Source: Sphaerisporangium corydalis
GTDB taxonomy: Bacteria; Actinomycetota; Actinomycetes; Streptosporangiales; Streptosporangiaceae
Assembly: GCF_025506355.1 (NCBI RefSeq)
Contig: NZ_JANZYP010000049.1
Coordinates: forward strand, 1 to 64,000
Direction: 5' to 3'
DNA: 64,000 nt
Under the pieces are notes generated by a model that worked only from the letters and a program-made list of their open reading frames with translations, was not told where the DNA came from and did not search any database. A program made the translations under genes and the position numbers. Shown one piece after another: positions 40,539 through 49,211 of this stretch. Numbering within the stretch: position 1 is the first letter of the stretch; each line of letters starts with the position of its first letter.

Positions 40539-43356
40539 CGTAAACCTCCATCTCCCAGAGGGAGTATCCGTAGCCGGTGGCGCGTTGGGTGCCGTACATG
40601 CGGACGTAGCGTGCTGTTGTGGCGGTGAAGGTGAGGTCGTCGATGGCGCCGTCGGACGCGGTGACGGTGCTGGCGGCGGTCCAGGTGGTGTTGTTGGTGG
40701 AGGTCTCGATGCGGTAGGCCTTGCCGTAGGCGGCTTCCCAGGTGAGCTTGACCCGGTTGACCGAGCGGTTGGCGCCGAGGTCGATGGTGATCCACTGGGG
40801 GTCGGCGAAGGCGGAGGACCATCGGGTTCCGGCATTGCCGTCGGTGACCGCGGAGGCGGGGGTGCCCGCGTTCTCGGCGGAAGAGGCGGTGACCGGTTTG
40901 CCCGCCGACAACAGGCCCGCGGGAGGCTGGGTGGTCCCGCCGCCGAGGGTGAAGTCGTCGAGGTCGAACAGCGAGCCGGCGCCGCCGGTGAACACCAGGT
41001 AGAGCTTGGTGGTGCCCGCCGGGGCCCCCGACAGCGACGCCGAGACGTCGGTGAACGTCTCCCAGCCGCCGGTCACCGGGACGGTCGCGGTGCCGATGAG
41101 CGTGCCGGTGGGGGAGCCCGCCCTGACCTGGATGGACCCGCCGACGCCGCCGGAGCTGACCCGGGCGCCGAACGTCGAGATGCCGTTCAGCACGTACGGG
41201 TCGAAGGAGATCCAGTCGCCGTTCTCGATGTTGCCCACGGTCTTGGCGCCGTGCGCGGTCGCCTTGTCGAACAGCGCGACCCCTTGTGAGGTGGTGAAGT
41301 GCTCGGCCTGCCGGTTCTTCGGCTGGGTGACGACCTGGGCGTGCGTCGTGAGGCCGCCCGCGTCGGTGTACTGCGCGTCCCAGACGCCGAACAGGTTGGC
41401 GGCCCCGTCGTGGTCGCCGTTGAGCGGGGTCTGGATCGAGCCGGTGCAGCCGTTCGCGGTGGCGAGCGGGTGCCCGTGGTCGTCATGGCCCAGGATGTAG
41501 GTCATCTTGACGCGTGAGCAGTCGATCGTCGTGTCCTCGGGGTCGGTCGCGGTGATCCTGTAGGGGACCGTGTCGCCGAAGGCGAAGACCTGGCCGTTCA
41601 GCGGCGCCTGGATGCTCACCGCCGGCGCGGTGTTGCCCACGGTGATGGTGGCGTTGGCCGTCGCGGTCAGTCCCGTGCTGTCGCGCACGGTCAGCGTCGC
41701 GACGTAGGTGCCGTTGGCGGTGTAGGTGTGGCTGGGGTTGGCCGCCGTCGAGGTGCCGCCGTCGCCGAACGCCCAGGAGAACGTGATGGCGTCCCCGTCG
41801 GGGTCGGAGGAGCCGGCCGAGGAGAACGTCACCGCCAGCGGCGCCCGCCCGGTGACGGGGTTGGCGGTCGCGGTGGCCAGGGGCGCGTGCCCGCCGGTGC
41901 CGTTGCCGATGTACTCGATTCGGTACAGGGCGGAGTCGGCGTTGCCGTTGAACCACCCGGTGCCGTAGTCCAGCACGTACAGCGCGCCGTCGGGCCCGAA
42001 GGCGGTGTCCATCACCAGCTTGCCCGTCCACGGGAACGGGTTGATCGCCCCGTGGCTGCCGTCGGCGTTGACGACGATGTCCTTGATCCACTGGCGCTGC
42101 AGCTCACCGGCGAAGAAGTGGCCGTCCAGGGACTGCGGGAACTTGATCGGCGAGCTCAGCGCGGTGTTGTAGTGGTACACCGTGCCGCCCATCGGCGACT
42201 CGGCGCCGCAGCCGAACTCCGGCACCAGGTTGCAGCCGTCGTAGGTGATCCACGCGGCCCTGGCCGGCGGCAGCTTGGCCAGGCCGGTGTTGTTGCGGGA
42301 GGTGTTGGTCGGCCCGCCCGCGCAGTCGTACTTCGCGCCGATGGCGCCGGTCGCGTAGTCGTAGTGCGCGTAGGTCTCGGCGGTGGTGTTGTTGCCGGTG
42401 CAGTACGGCCAGCCGTAGAACCCCGGGCTGGTGATCCGGTCGAACTCCACCTGCCCGCCCGGGCCGCGCGCGCTCGACGCGCCCGCGTCGGGACCGTAGT
42501 CGCCGAGGTAGACCGCGCCGGTCGCCTTGTCGACGCTCATGCGGAACGGGTTGCGGAAGCCCATGGCGTAGATCTCCGGCCGGGTGCCGGCCGTGCCCGG
42601 GGCGAACATGTTGCCCGAGGGGATCGAGTACGAGCCGTCGGCGTTGACCTTGATCCGCAGCACCTTGCCGCGCAGGTCGTTGGTGTTGGCCGCTCCGCGC
42701 TGCGCGTCCAGGGCCGGGTTGCGGGTCGGCCGGTCGTCCAGCGGGGCGTAGCCGTCGTTGAAGCCGGGCTCGCTGTCGTCGCCGGTGGTCAGGTAGAGGT
42801 TGCCCGCGGCGTCGAAGTCGATGTCGCCGCCGACGTGGCAGCAGAAGCCCCGGCTGGTCTTGACCTCGAGGACGGTCTTCTCACCGGCCAGGTCGAGGGT
42901 GTTGTCGGTGTTCAGCTTGAAACGCGACAGCCGGTTGACCCCGTCGTACCGGGCGAAGTCGGCCGCGGTCCCGTCCAGCGGCGCGCCGTTCGGCGGGGTG
43001 CTGAGCGTCGGGGCGTAGTACAGGTAGATGAACCGGTTGGTGGCGAAGCCGGGGTCGACGCCCACACCTTGCAGGCCCTCTTCGTCGTTGAAGTAGACGG
43101 CGAGCTTGCCGGAGACCTTGGTGTTGCCGGCGGCGTCGGTCACGCGGACCGTGCCGTCGCGTGCGGTGTGCACGACGGTGCGGTCGGGCAGCACCGCCAT
43201 CGACATGGGTTCGCCCACTTCGGCGACGCCCTTGGCGAGGGTGACCTGCTGGAACTGGGCGGGGTCGACCGGCGCCGCGAGCGCCGGCAGGGGTTGGAGG
43301 AGCAGGACCAGCGCCACGGAGGCGGCGGCGATCCATCGGGGGACCTTCGGGAACAT
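40531..43356 (-). CDS. Secreted PQQ-type sugar dehydrogenase with PKD, CBM6 and CBM32 domains
   Basis: The 941-residue protein has a signal peptide (VPRWIAAASVALVLLLQP), a glucose/sorbosone dehydrogenase-type beta-propeller (about 30-450; GFCCHVGGDIDFDAAGNLYL, NPFRMSVDKATGAVYLGDYG), a PKD domain (GDAITFSWAFGDGGTSTAAN), a second beta domain, a CBM6-type module (AEHFTTSQGVALFDKATAHG...ENGDWISF) and a C-terminal CBM32. It probably oxidises sugars or sugar polymers outside the cell. ATG 43356 is weakly preferred to ATG 43365; ribosome-binding signals are poor. It lies 59 bp after the GH16 gene across a hairpin and overlaps the ThuA gene, suggesting one glucan-processing operon. Confidence 0.87.
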   Translation of the reverse strand: MFPKVPRWIAAASVALVLLLQPLPALAAPVDPAQFQQVTLAKGVAEVGEPMSMAVLPDRTVVHTARDGTVRVTDAAGNTKVSGKLAVYFNDEEGLQGVGVDPGFATNRFIYLYYAPTLSTPPNGAPLDGTAADFARYDGVNRLSRFKLNTDNTLDLAGEKTVLEVKTSRGFCCHVGGDIDFDAAGNLYLTTGDDSEPGFNDGYAPLDDRPTRNPALDAQRGAANTNDLRGKVLRIKVNADGSYSIPSGNMFAPGTAGTRPEIYAMGFRNPFRMSVDKATGAVYLGDYGPDAGASSARGPGGQVEFDRITSPGFYGWPYCTGNNTTAETYAHYDYATGAIGAKYDCAGGPTNTSRNNTGLAKLPPARAAWITYDGCNLVPEFGCGAESPMGGTVYHYNTALSSPIKFPQSLDGHFFAGELQRQWIKDIVVNADGSHGAINPFPWTGKLVMDTAFGPDGALYVLDYGTGWFNGNADSALYRIEYIGNGTGGHAPLATATANPVTGRAPLAVTFSSAGSSDPDGDAITFSWAFGDGGTSTAANPSHTYTANGTYVATLTVRDSTGLTATANATITVGNTAPAVSIQAPLNGQVFAFGDTVPYRITATDPEDTTIDCSRVKMTYILGHDDHGHPLATANGCTGSIQTPLNGDHDGAANLFGVWDAQYTDAGGLTTHAQVVTQPKNRQAEHFTTSQGVALFDKATAHGAKTVGNIENGDWISFDPYVLNGISTFGARVSSGGVGGSIQVRAGSPTGTLIGTATVPVTGGWETFTDVSASLSGAPAGTTKLYLVFTGGAGSLFDLDDFTLGGGTTQPPAGLLSAGKPVTASSAENAGTPASAVTDGNAGTRWSSAFADPQWITIDLGANRSVNRVKLTWEAAYGKAYRIETSTNNTTWTAASTVTASDGAIDDLTFTATTARYVRMYGTQRATGYGYSLWEMEVYGV

Positions 43357-43383
43357 GGGCGGCATCCAGGGGGTGGGGGGTGA

Positions 43384-43411
43384 CCGGGGCCCCGCCGTGG
43401 CGGGACCCCGG
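43384..43411 (-). terminator. Hairpin between GH16 and dehydrogenase genes
   Basis: CCGGGGCCCCGC (43384-43395) pairs with GCGGGACCCCGG (43400-43411) with one mismatch, directly after the GH16 stop. It may terminate only partly, letting the dehydrogenase and ThuA genes be read at lower level. Confidence 0.7.
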
Positions 43412-43414
43412 CGC

Positions 43415-45574
43415 TCACTGGTAGACGCGGACGTAGTCGACGAGCATCTTCTGCGGGAAGACCGTGGTGGCGTCGGGCGGGCCCGGCCAGTCACCGCCCA
43501 CGGCGTTGTTGAGGATGATGAAGAACGGGTGGTCGAACACCCACGGCCCGCGCGTCGTCTCCAGCGACGCCCGGTCGACGGTGTGGATGGTGGCGCCGTC
43601 GACGGTGAACCTCATGCCCTGGCTGTTCCAGTCGACGGCGAAGACGTGGAAGTCGCTCGCGAAGTCACCGGCGATGGAGTACGGCGAGCCGAAGCCGCCG
43701 CCGCCGAAGTACGCCGGGGCGTGGATGGTGGAGTACACGGTCTGCGGTTCGCGGCCCAGGTGCTCCATGATGTCGATCTCGCCGACGTAGGGCCACGGCC
43801 GGCCCTGGTCGAAGAAGTCGGCGCCGAGCAGCCAGAACGCCGGCCACAGTCCCTTGGTCCCGGACACCTTGATCCGGGCCTCGACGCGGCCGTAGGTGAA
43901 ATTGAACTTGCCGTAGGTGTTGATGCGGGACGAGGTGTACTGGCAGGGCCCGCCCGGGCAGGCCGAGCCCGCGGTGGTCTCCTTGCGGGCCTCCATCACC
44001 AGGTTGCCCGCCCCGTCGGTGGTCGCGTTGGCGTTGTCGGTGTAGTACTGCAGTTCGTTGTTGACACCGGGCCCGGTCTCCGCCCGCCACTTGGACGCGT
44101 CGGGCTTGGTGCCGGCGCCGGTGTTGAACTCGTCGCTCCAGACCAGCTGCGGGGGGTTGCGGGGGTCGGCGGGCAGGGCCGGCGGGGTGATGGGGGCGCC
44201 GCCGGTGCCCCAGACCTGGAACTCCCACAGCGAGTACCCGTAGATCGAGGATCGCTGGGTACCGTACATGCGCACATAGCGGCCGGTGCCATTGACCGTG
44301 AGGGTCTGCTTGAACCCGGTGCCGGTGGTGGTGGAGTAGATCGGCGTCCAGTTCGCCGCATCGGGCGAGGTCTGGATCTGGAAGGACTTCGCGTACGCCG
44401 GGTCCCACTGCAGGATCACCTTGTGGATCTGCGCGGTCGCTCCCAGGTCCACGTAGATCCAGCCCGGATCCACCCACCCCGTCGTCGAACTCGTCGCCCA
44501 CCGGCTCGCCAGATCACGATCGAACGCCCGCGCCGGAGTGCACTCAAAACAATTACCGTCACTCTGGGAACTCGACGCCACACCGGGCTTGCCGTACGAC
44601 AGCAGCCGGTCGAGGCCCGGGTCGGGCGGCACCGGGTCGCCGGTGGGGGTGACCGGCGGGGTCGGGGTCGCGGGGACGCCGGTGTGGACGATCACCTCGA
44701 ACAGCGAGTCGCCGTACGGGGTGGCCCGCTGCGTCGCGTAGACCCGGACGTACCGGCCGGTCCCGTCGACCGTGATGTCCTGCGTGCCGCCGGTGCCGGT
44801 GGTCGTGGAGTAGATCGTGGTGAAGGAGTTCGCGTCCGTGGAGGTCTGGATCTGGAAGGACCTCGCGTAGGCGGCCTCCCAGATGAGGGTCACCCCGCAG
44901 ACGCGCTTGACCGAGCCGAGGTCGATCTGGATCCATTGCGGGTCGCCGGACGCGCTGGCCCACCGGGTGCCCGCGTTGCCGTCGACCGCGTTGGCGGCGG
45001 GGAAGGCGGCGTTCTCGGTGGAGGAGGCGGTCGCGGGCCGTCCCAGCGCGGCGTTGGCCGTGTCGCAGCCGGGCGCGGTCCCGGTCGAGCCGTAGACCTG
45101 GAACTCCCACAGCGAGAAGCCGTACGCCGTGGCCCGCTGGGTGCCGTACATGCGCACATAGCGGCCGGTGCCGGTCACCGCGAGGTCCTGTGTGCCGCCG
45201 GTGCCGGTGGTCGTGGAGTAGACCGGGGTCCAGTTCGCGCCGTCGGCGGAGGTCTGGATCTGGAAGGCCCGGCCGTAGGCCGCCTCCCAGGAGAGCACCA
45301 CGCGGCTGACGGCGGCGGACGCGCCGAGGTCGACCTGGATCCATTGCGGATCGGCGAACGCGCTGGCCCACCGGGAGCCGGCGTTGCCGTCCACGGCGTT
45401 ACCGCCGCCGAAGGCCGCGTTCTCCGACGAGGAGACCGTCACCTGTCTCCCCTGCGACAGCAGGGAGTCGGCCGCCATGGCGGGGACGAGCGCGAAGCAG
45501 GACGTGATCAGGATGATCGCGGCGGCGACGAGCAACCCCAAGCGAAATCCGCTCGGGCTGCGGGAAGGACTCAC
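43415..45574 (-). CDS. Secreted GH16 beta-1,3-glucanase with three CBM32 domains
   Basis: The 719-residue protein has a signal peptide (GFRLGLLVAAAIILITSCFA...AMA), three discoidin/CBM32 domains (about 35-160, 170-300 and 320-465) and a C-terminal GH16 domain (about 475-719). The catalytic motif GEIDIMEHLG is complete (Glu 599, Asp 601, Glu 604), and WSDEF, PAFWLLGAD and LNNAVGGDWPG match laminarinase-type GH16. It should cleave beta-1,3-glucan outside the cell, with the CBM32 modules holding substrate or cell wall. The start is GTG 45574 behind GAGGAG. Promoter and operators lie upstream. The third CBM32 is nearly identical in DNA to that of the GH16 gene at 54628. Confidence 0.93.
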   Translation of the reverse strand: MSPSRSPSGFRLGLLVAAAIILITSCFALVPAMAADSLLSQGRQVTVSSSENAAFGGGNAVDGNAGSRWASAFADPQWIQVDLGASAAVSRVVLSWEAAYGRAFQIQTSADGANWTPVYSTTTGTGGTQDLAVTGTGRYVRMYGTQRATAYGFSLWEFQVYGSTGTAPGCDTANAALGRPATASSTENAAFPAANAVDGNAGTRWASASGDPQWIQIDLGSVKRVCGVTLIWEAAYARSFQIQTSTDANSFTTIYSTTTGTGGTQDITVDGTGRYVRVYATQRATPYGDSLFEVIVHTGVPATPTPPVTPTGDPVPPDPGLDRLLSYGKPGVASSSQSDGNCFECTPARAFDRDLASRWATSSTTGWVDPGWIYVDLGATAQIHKVILQWDPAYAKSFQIQTSPDAANWTPIYSTTTGTGFKQTLTVNGTGRYVRMYGTQRSSIYGYSLWEFQVWGTGGAPITPPALPADPRNPPQLVWSDEFNTGAGTKPDASKWRAETGPGVNNELQYYTDNANATTDGAGNLVMEARKETTAGSACPGGPCQYTSSRINTYGKFNFTYGRVEARIKVSGTKGLWPAFWLLGADFFDQGRPWPYVGEIDIMEHLGREPQTVYSTIHAPAYFGGGGFGSPYSIAGDFASDFHVFAVDWNSQGMRFTVDGATIHTVDRASLETTRGPWVFDHPFFIILNNAVGGDWPGPPDATTVFPQKMLVDYVRVYQ
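44100..44470 (-). repeat. CBM32 block in inverted near-identity with 55309-55660
   Basis: About 360 bp encoding the end of the third CBM32, the linker and the start of the GH16 domain match 55309-55660 on the opposite strand almost base for base, including third-codon positions (for example CTGGTCTGGAGCGACGAGTT). The flanking GH16 sequences are much less similar. Confidence 0.85.
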
Positions 45575-45603
45575 GGCGTCTCCTCGTGAGGCATGGGGGG
45601 TCG

Positions 45604-45653
45604 GGGAGCGCTCCCGGAGACCGAGCGTGCGCTTTCCTGTAAGGAACTGTCAA
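45604..45653 (-). promoter_or_regulatory. GH16 promoter with LacI-type operator
   Basis: On the minus strand TTGACA (45653-45648), an 18-bp spacer and CACGCT (45629-45624) precede the palindrome GGGAGCGCTCCC (45604-45615), 30 bp before the GH16 start. TTAATTAGG lies directly upstream of the -35, as it also does for the GH16 gene at 54628. Confidence 0.8.
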
Positions 45654-45713
45654 GGGCCTAATTAACTCGGAGGAAACGTTGCGCACATCCTTCCGCAACC
45701 ATTGATGCGGTGC

Positions 45714-45799
45714 TGAGAGCGCTCTCAAAGCGTTCTCGGAACGCGCTGTTCCCCCCGCTGAGCTGTGCGAACGCCGAGGGAAATCGGAGAGCGCTCCCC
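45714..45799. promoter_or_regulatory. Two further LacI-type operators in the divergent region
   Basis: TGAGAGCGCTCTCA (45714-45727, perfect palindrome) and GGAGAGCGCTCCCC (45786-45799) lie between the GH16 promoter and the importer promoter. With 45604-45615 and 45888-45901 this gives four sites in 300 bp, suitable for DNA looping between the divergent promoters. Confidence 0.75.
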
Positions 45800-45853
45800 C
45801 GAGGGGGACCGGATCCGGCGGTCAGGTCACGACGATCGTTACCCGCGAACCCG

Positions 45854-45901
45854 TTGACACGAGGGAGGAAACGGAATGACCCTTCTCAGGGAGCGCTCCC
45901 T
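45854..45901 (+). promoter_or_regulatory. Importer operon promoter and operator
   Basis: TTGACA (45854-45859) is followed at the expected distance by only a weak -10 (about 45877-45883, TGACCCT). The perfect palindrome AGGGAGCGCTCCCT (45888-45901) covers the start region, 33 bp before the binding-protein ATG. Confidence 0.75.
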
Positions 45902-45934
45902 CCATGATCGTTAATAGCCCCCCAGGGAGGGTCT

Positions 45935-47239
45935 ATGAGCAAGCTTCGCCCCGGGATGGTCACCCCGTTGCTCGCCGTCGTACTGGCCGTTGGCGTCACC
46001 GCCTGCGGCAGCGGCGGCAGCACGGGTACCGGTGCCTCGTCAGGCGCCACCCAGCCGGCCGAGAAGATCAAGCTGACCGTCGCGCTGTTCAGCGACTTCC
46101 ACTTCGCGCCGTTGTACGAGGAATTCAAGAAGACGCACCCGAACGTCGAGATCGTCGAGCGCCGGGCGCAGTTCAACGACCACCACAAGAACCTCACCAC
46201 GCAGCTCGCCACCGGGGCGGGGGCTGCCGACGTCGAGGCCGTCGAGGCGGGGTACATCGCCACCTTCACCCCGCTGCCCGACAAGTTCTACAACCTCAAC
46301 GACTACGGCCTGGGCAAGCGCCAGGCGGACTACCTCGACTGGAAGTGGAAGCAGGGCCTGTCGGCCGACGGCAGCAAGCTTCTCGGTCTCGGCACCGACG
46401 TGGGCGGGCTCGCGATGTGCTACCGCACCGACCTGTTCAAGAAGGCGGGCCTGCCCACCGACCGCGCGGAGGTGTCCCAGCTCTGGCCGACCTGGGAGGC
46501 CTACCTGGAGGCGGGCAAGAAGTTCATCGCCGCCGGCGTGAAGGGCGCCAAGTGGTTCGACGGCCCCGGTGAGAACTTCCGGGCCATCGTCGACCAGGCC
46601 CCCGTCGGGTTCTACGACGACCAGAACACCCTCGTCGCGGGCACCAACCCCGACGTGAAGAAGGCCTTCGACCTGTCGGCCCAGATGATCCAGGCCGACG
46701 AGTCCGCCAAGCTGGCCGCGTTCAGCCCGCCGTGGAACACCGGCCTGACCAAGGGCTCCTTCGCCACGATCATCTGCCCGTCCTGGAAGACCGGCAGCAT
46801 CAAGGACGCCGCGCCCACCACCTCGGGCAAGTGGGACGTGGCCGCGGTTCCCGGCGGTGGCGGCGGCAACCAGGGTGGCACCCACCTGATGGCCCCCAAG
46901 CAGGGCAAGCACCCCAAGGAGGCGGCCGAGCTCATCGACCTGCTGACCAACAAGGACACCCAGCTCAAGCTGTTCACCGACGCGGGCGCGCTTCCCTCCA
47001 TCCCGGCGCTCTACGACGACCCGACCATCACTGGGTTCACCAACCCGTTCTTCAGTGACGCGCCGACCGGCAAGATCTTCACCGACGCCGCCAAGGCGCT
47101 CAAGCCGCAGCACGTCGGACCCAAGGCGGGCGACGTCCTGACGACCTTCGGCAACGCCCTCCAGCGCATCGAGCAGGGCAAGCAGACGCCGGACGAGTCC
47201 TGGGCGCAGGCGCTCAAGGACCTCGAAAGGATCAAGTAG
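45935..47239 (+). CDS. Sugar ABC importer solute-binding lipoprotein (second system)
   Basis: The 434-residue protein is a family 1 extracellular solute-binding protein. Its lipoprotein signal ends at LAVGVTAC, followed by a Gly/Ser/Thr linker. The fold is shown by KLTVALFSDFHFAPLYEEFK, TQLATGAGAADVEAVEAGYI, TDVGGLAMCYRTDLFKKAG and GTHLMAPKQGKHPKEAAELI. It is only distantly similar to the 8837 protein and likely binds a different oligosaccharide, possibly the GH1 substrate. ATG 45935 follows GGGAGGGT. It is the first gene of an operon with two permeases, a GH1 enzyme and two LacI regulators. Confidence 0.93.
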   Translation: MSKLRPGMVTPLLAVVLAVGVTACGSGGSTGTGASSGATQPAEKIKLTVALFSDFHFAPLYEEFKKTHPNVEIVERRAQFNDHHKNLTTQLATGAGAADVEAVEAGYIATFTPLPDKFYNLNDYGLGKRQADYLDWKWKQGLSADGSKLLGLGTDVGGLAMCYRTDLFKKAGLPTDRAEVSQLWPTWEAYLEAGKKFIAAGVKGAKWFDGPGENFRAIVDQAPVGFYDDQNTLVAGTNPDVKKAFDLSAQMIQADESAKLAAFSPPWNTGLTKGSFATIICPSWKTGSIKDAAPTTSGKWDVAAVPGGGGGNQGGTHLMAPKQGKHPKEAAELIDLLTNKDTQLKLFTDAGALPSIPALYDDPTITGFTNPFFSDAPTGKIFTDAAKALKPQHVGPKAGDVLTTFGNALQRIEQGKQTPDESWAQALKDLERIK

Positions 47240-47250
47240 CCCCTGTGGGG

Positions 47251-47277
47251 TGGCCGGCCCGTACCCCGGGCCGGCCA
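47251..47277 (+). terminator. Intra-operon hairpin after the second binding-protein gene
   Basis: TGGCCGGCCCG (47251-47261) pairs perfectly with CGGGCCGGCCA (47267-47277) around TACCC, 12 bp past the stop. More GC-rich inverted repeats follow before the permease. Its role is probably transcript stabilisation or partial termination. Confidence 0.75.
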
Positions 47278-47406
47278 CGCACCCTGCCGGATCCGCCGGC
47301 CGGCGGGCCCGACCGGGCGGCCCGCCCCTCCGCGACACGCGGCGGGGGCGGGCCGGATCCCGGCGGCCCGCCCGCCCGACCCGATGGCTTGCCGAAAGGA
47401 GCTGTC

Positions 47407-48381
47407 ATGGCCACCCGTGCCCCAGGCGACCTGGCGGTGATCCCGCCACATCCGCCGGTGCGTCCCAGCCCTGGGGTGCACCGGCGCCTGCTGGTGCACC
47501 GGCTCGACGTCAAGGCCTCGCCCTACGCCTACGTCGCCCCGTTCTTCCTGCTCTTCTGCGCCTTCGGCCTGTTCCCGCTGGCCTACACGGCCTGGGTCAG
47601 CCTGCATGACTGGACCCTGCTGTCCGACGTGCACAAGTTCGTCGGCCTCGACAACTTCGTCGCGCTGCTGTCGGACGACTACTTCTGGAACGCCACCTTC
47701 AACACGCTGTCCATCGGCGTGCTGTCGACCGTGCCGCAGCTCCTGCTGGCCATCTGGCTGGCGCACCTGCTGAACCGGCCGCTGAAGGCCCAGACGCTGT
47801 TCCGCGTCACGCTGCTGCTGCCGAACGTGACCAGCGTGGTCGCGGTCGTCGTCATCTTCAGCCAGCTCTTCGGCCGCGACTACGGCATGATCAACTGGAT
47901 GCTCTCCTGGTTCGGCGTCTCCCCGATCGACTGGAACGCCGGGACCGCCACCTCCCACATCGCGATCTCGGTCATGATCATGTGGCGGTGGACGGGCTAC
48001 AACGCGCTGATCTTCCTGGCCGCGATGCAGGCCGTCCCGCGTGAGCTGTACGAGGCCGCCACCATCGACGGGGCGAGCGGCATGACCCAGCTCCGGAAGA
48101 TCACCATCCCGATGATCCGGCCCACGATCATCTTCGTCGTGATCACCTCCACGATCGGCGCGATGCAGGTCCTGGCCGAGCCGCTGCTGTTCGGCATCTA
48201 CAGCATCACCGGCGGCCCCGACCGGCAGTACCAGACGCTCTCCCTGTTCATCTACGAGTACTTCACCAAGCTGGACTTCGGCTACGCGTCGGCGGTCTCC
48301 TGGATGATGTTCATCTTCATCGTCGTGATCGCGGGCATCAACTACCTGCTCACCCGCCGCTCGCGAGGAGGGCTGTCATGA
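47407..48381 (+). CDS. Sugar ABC importer permease (MalF type, second system)
   Basis: The 324-residue protein has about six membrane helices (first YVAPFFLLFCAFGLFPLAYT) and the EAA loop YEAATIDGASGMTQLRKITI near residue 215. It pairs with the next gene product to import sugars delivered by the 45935 lipoprotein. ATG 47407 follows AAAGGAG; the open frame upstream lies in the hairpin region. The stop overlaps the next start as ATGA (48378-48381). Confidence 0.93.
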   Translation: MATRAPGDLAVIPPHPPVRPSPGVHRRLLVHRLDVKASPYAYVAPFFLLFCAFGLFPLAYTAWVSLHDWTLLSDVHKFVGLDNFVALLSDDYFWNATFNTLSIGVLSTVPQLLLAIWLAHLLNRPLKAQTLFRVTLLLPNVTSVVAVVVIFSQLFGRDYGMINWMLSWFGVSPIDWNAGTATSHIAISVMIMWRWTGYNALIFLAAMQAVPRELYEAATIDGASGMTQLRKITIPMIRPTIIFVVITSTIGAMQVLAEPLLFGIYSITGGPDRQYQTLSLFIYEYFTKLDFGYASAVSWMMFIFIVVIAGINYLLTRRSRGGLS

Positions 48382-49211
48382 CCCCCCGCGGTGGCACGAG
48401 CACGGCGCGCACGCTCACCTACCTCACCCTGATGGCGGTGGCGTTCTTCTCGGCGCTCCCGCTCTACTACAGCGTGGTGGTCGCCTCCCGCGACAACTCC
48501 GCGCTGGCCGACGTGCCGCCTCCGCTCATCCCGGGCGGCAACCTGTTCGCCAACATCGCCCGCGTCTTCGACACCGTCCCGTTCGCCCTCGCCCTGCTGA
48601 ACTCCGTGCTGGTGTCCGGGGCGATCGCGATCTCGGTGATGTTCTTCTCGACGCTGGCCGGGTTCGCCTTCGCCAAGCTGCGCTTCCGCGGCGGCAAGAT
48701 CCTGCTGGTGGTCACCGTGGCGACCATGATGGTGCCGACCCAGCTCGGCATCATCCCGCTGTACCTGCTGATGGTGAAGCTGGAGTGGACCGGCTCGCTG
48801 TACGCCCTGGTCGTCCCGGCGCTCACCAACGCCTTCGGCGTGTTCTTCATGACGCAGTACCTGTCGCGGGCGCTGCCGACCGAACTGCTGGAGGCCGGCC
48901 GGGTCGACGGGTGCACCACCTGGGGCCTGTTCTGGCACGTGGTCCTCCCGGTCGCGCGCCCCGCGGCGGCCGTTCTCGGCATGCTGACCTTCATGGCGGC
49001 CTGGAACGACTACTTCTGGCCGCTGGTCGTGCTGACACCGGAGAACCCGACCGTGCAGGTCGCGCTGTCCACACTGGCGGCGGGTTACGTCAGCGACTAC
49101 GCGCTCAGCCTGGCCGGCACCGCACTGGGTACGCTGCCGCTGGTCATCGTGTTCGCCCTGCTCGGCAAGCAGGTCATCGGAGGAATCATGCAAGGAGCTG
49201 TGAAGGGATGA
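48378..49211 (+). CDS. Sugar ABC importer permease (MalG type, second system)
   Basis: The 277-residue protein has six predicted membrane helices. Its EAA-type loop is LLEAGRVDGCTTWGLFWHVV (near residue 175), and it ends GKQVIGGIMQGAVKG as MalG-like permeases do. It is translationally coupled at both ends, with ATGA overlaps at 48378 and 49208. No ATPase gene follows, as usual for importers using a shared MsiK-like ATPase. Confidence 0.93.
   Translation: MTPRGGTSTARTLTYLTLMAVAFFSALPLYYSVVVASRDNSALADVPPPLIPGGNLFANIARVFDTVPFALALLNSVLVSGAIAISVMFFSTLAGFAFAKLRFRGGKILLVVTVATMMVPTQLGIIPLYLLMVKLEWTGSLYALVVPALTNAFGVFFMTQYLSRALPTELLEAGRVDGCTTWGLFWHVVLPVARPAAAVLGMLTFMAAWNDYFWPLVVLTPENPTVQVALSTLAAGYVSDYALSLAGTALGTLPLVIVFALLGKQVIGGIMQGAVKG

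Noticed and set aside
43106-45589. 827-codon frame on the plus strand
   Set aside because: It is antisense to the GH16 and dehydrogenase genes and has low-complexity translation.
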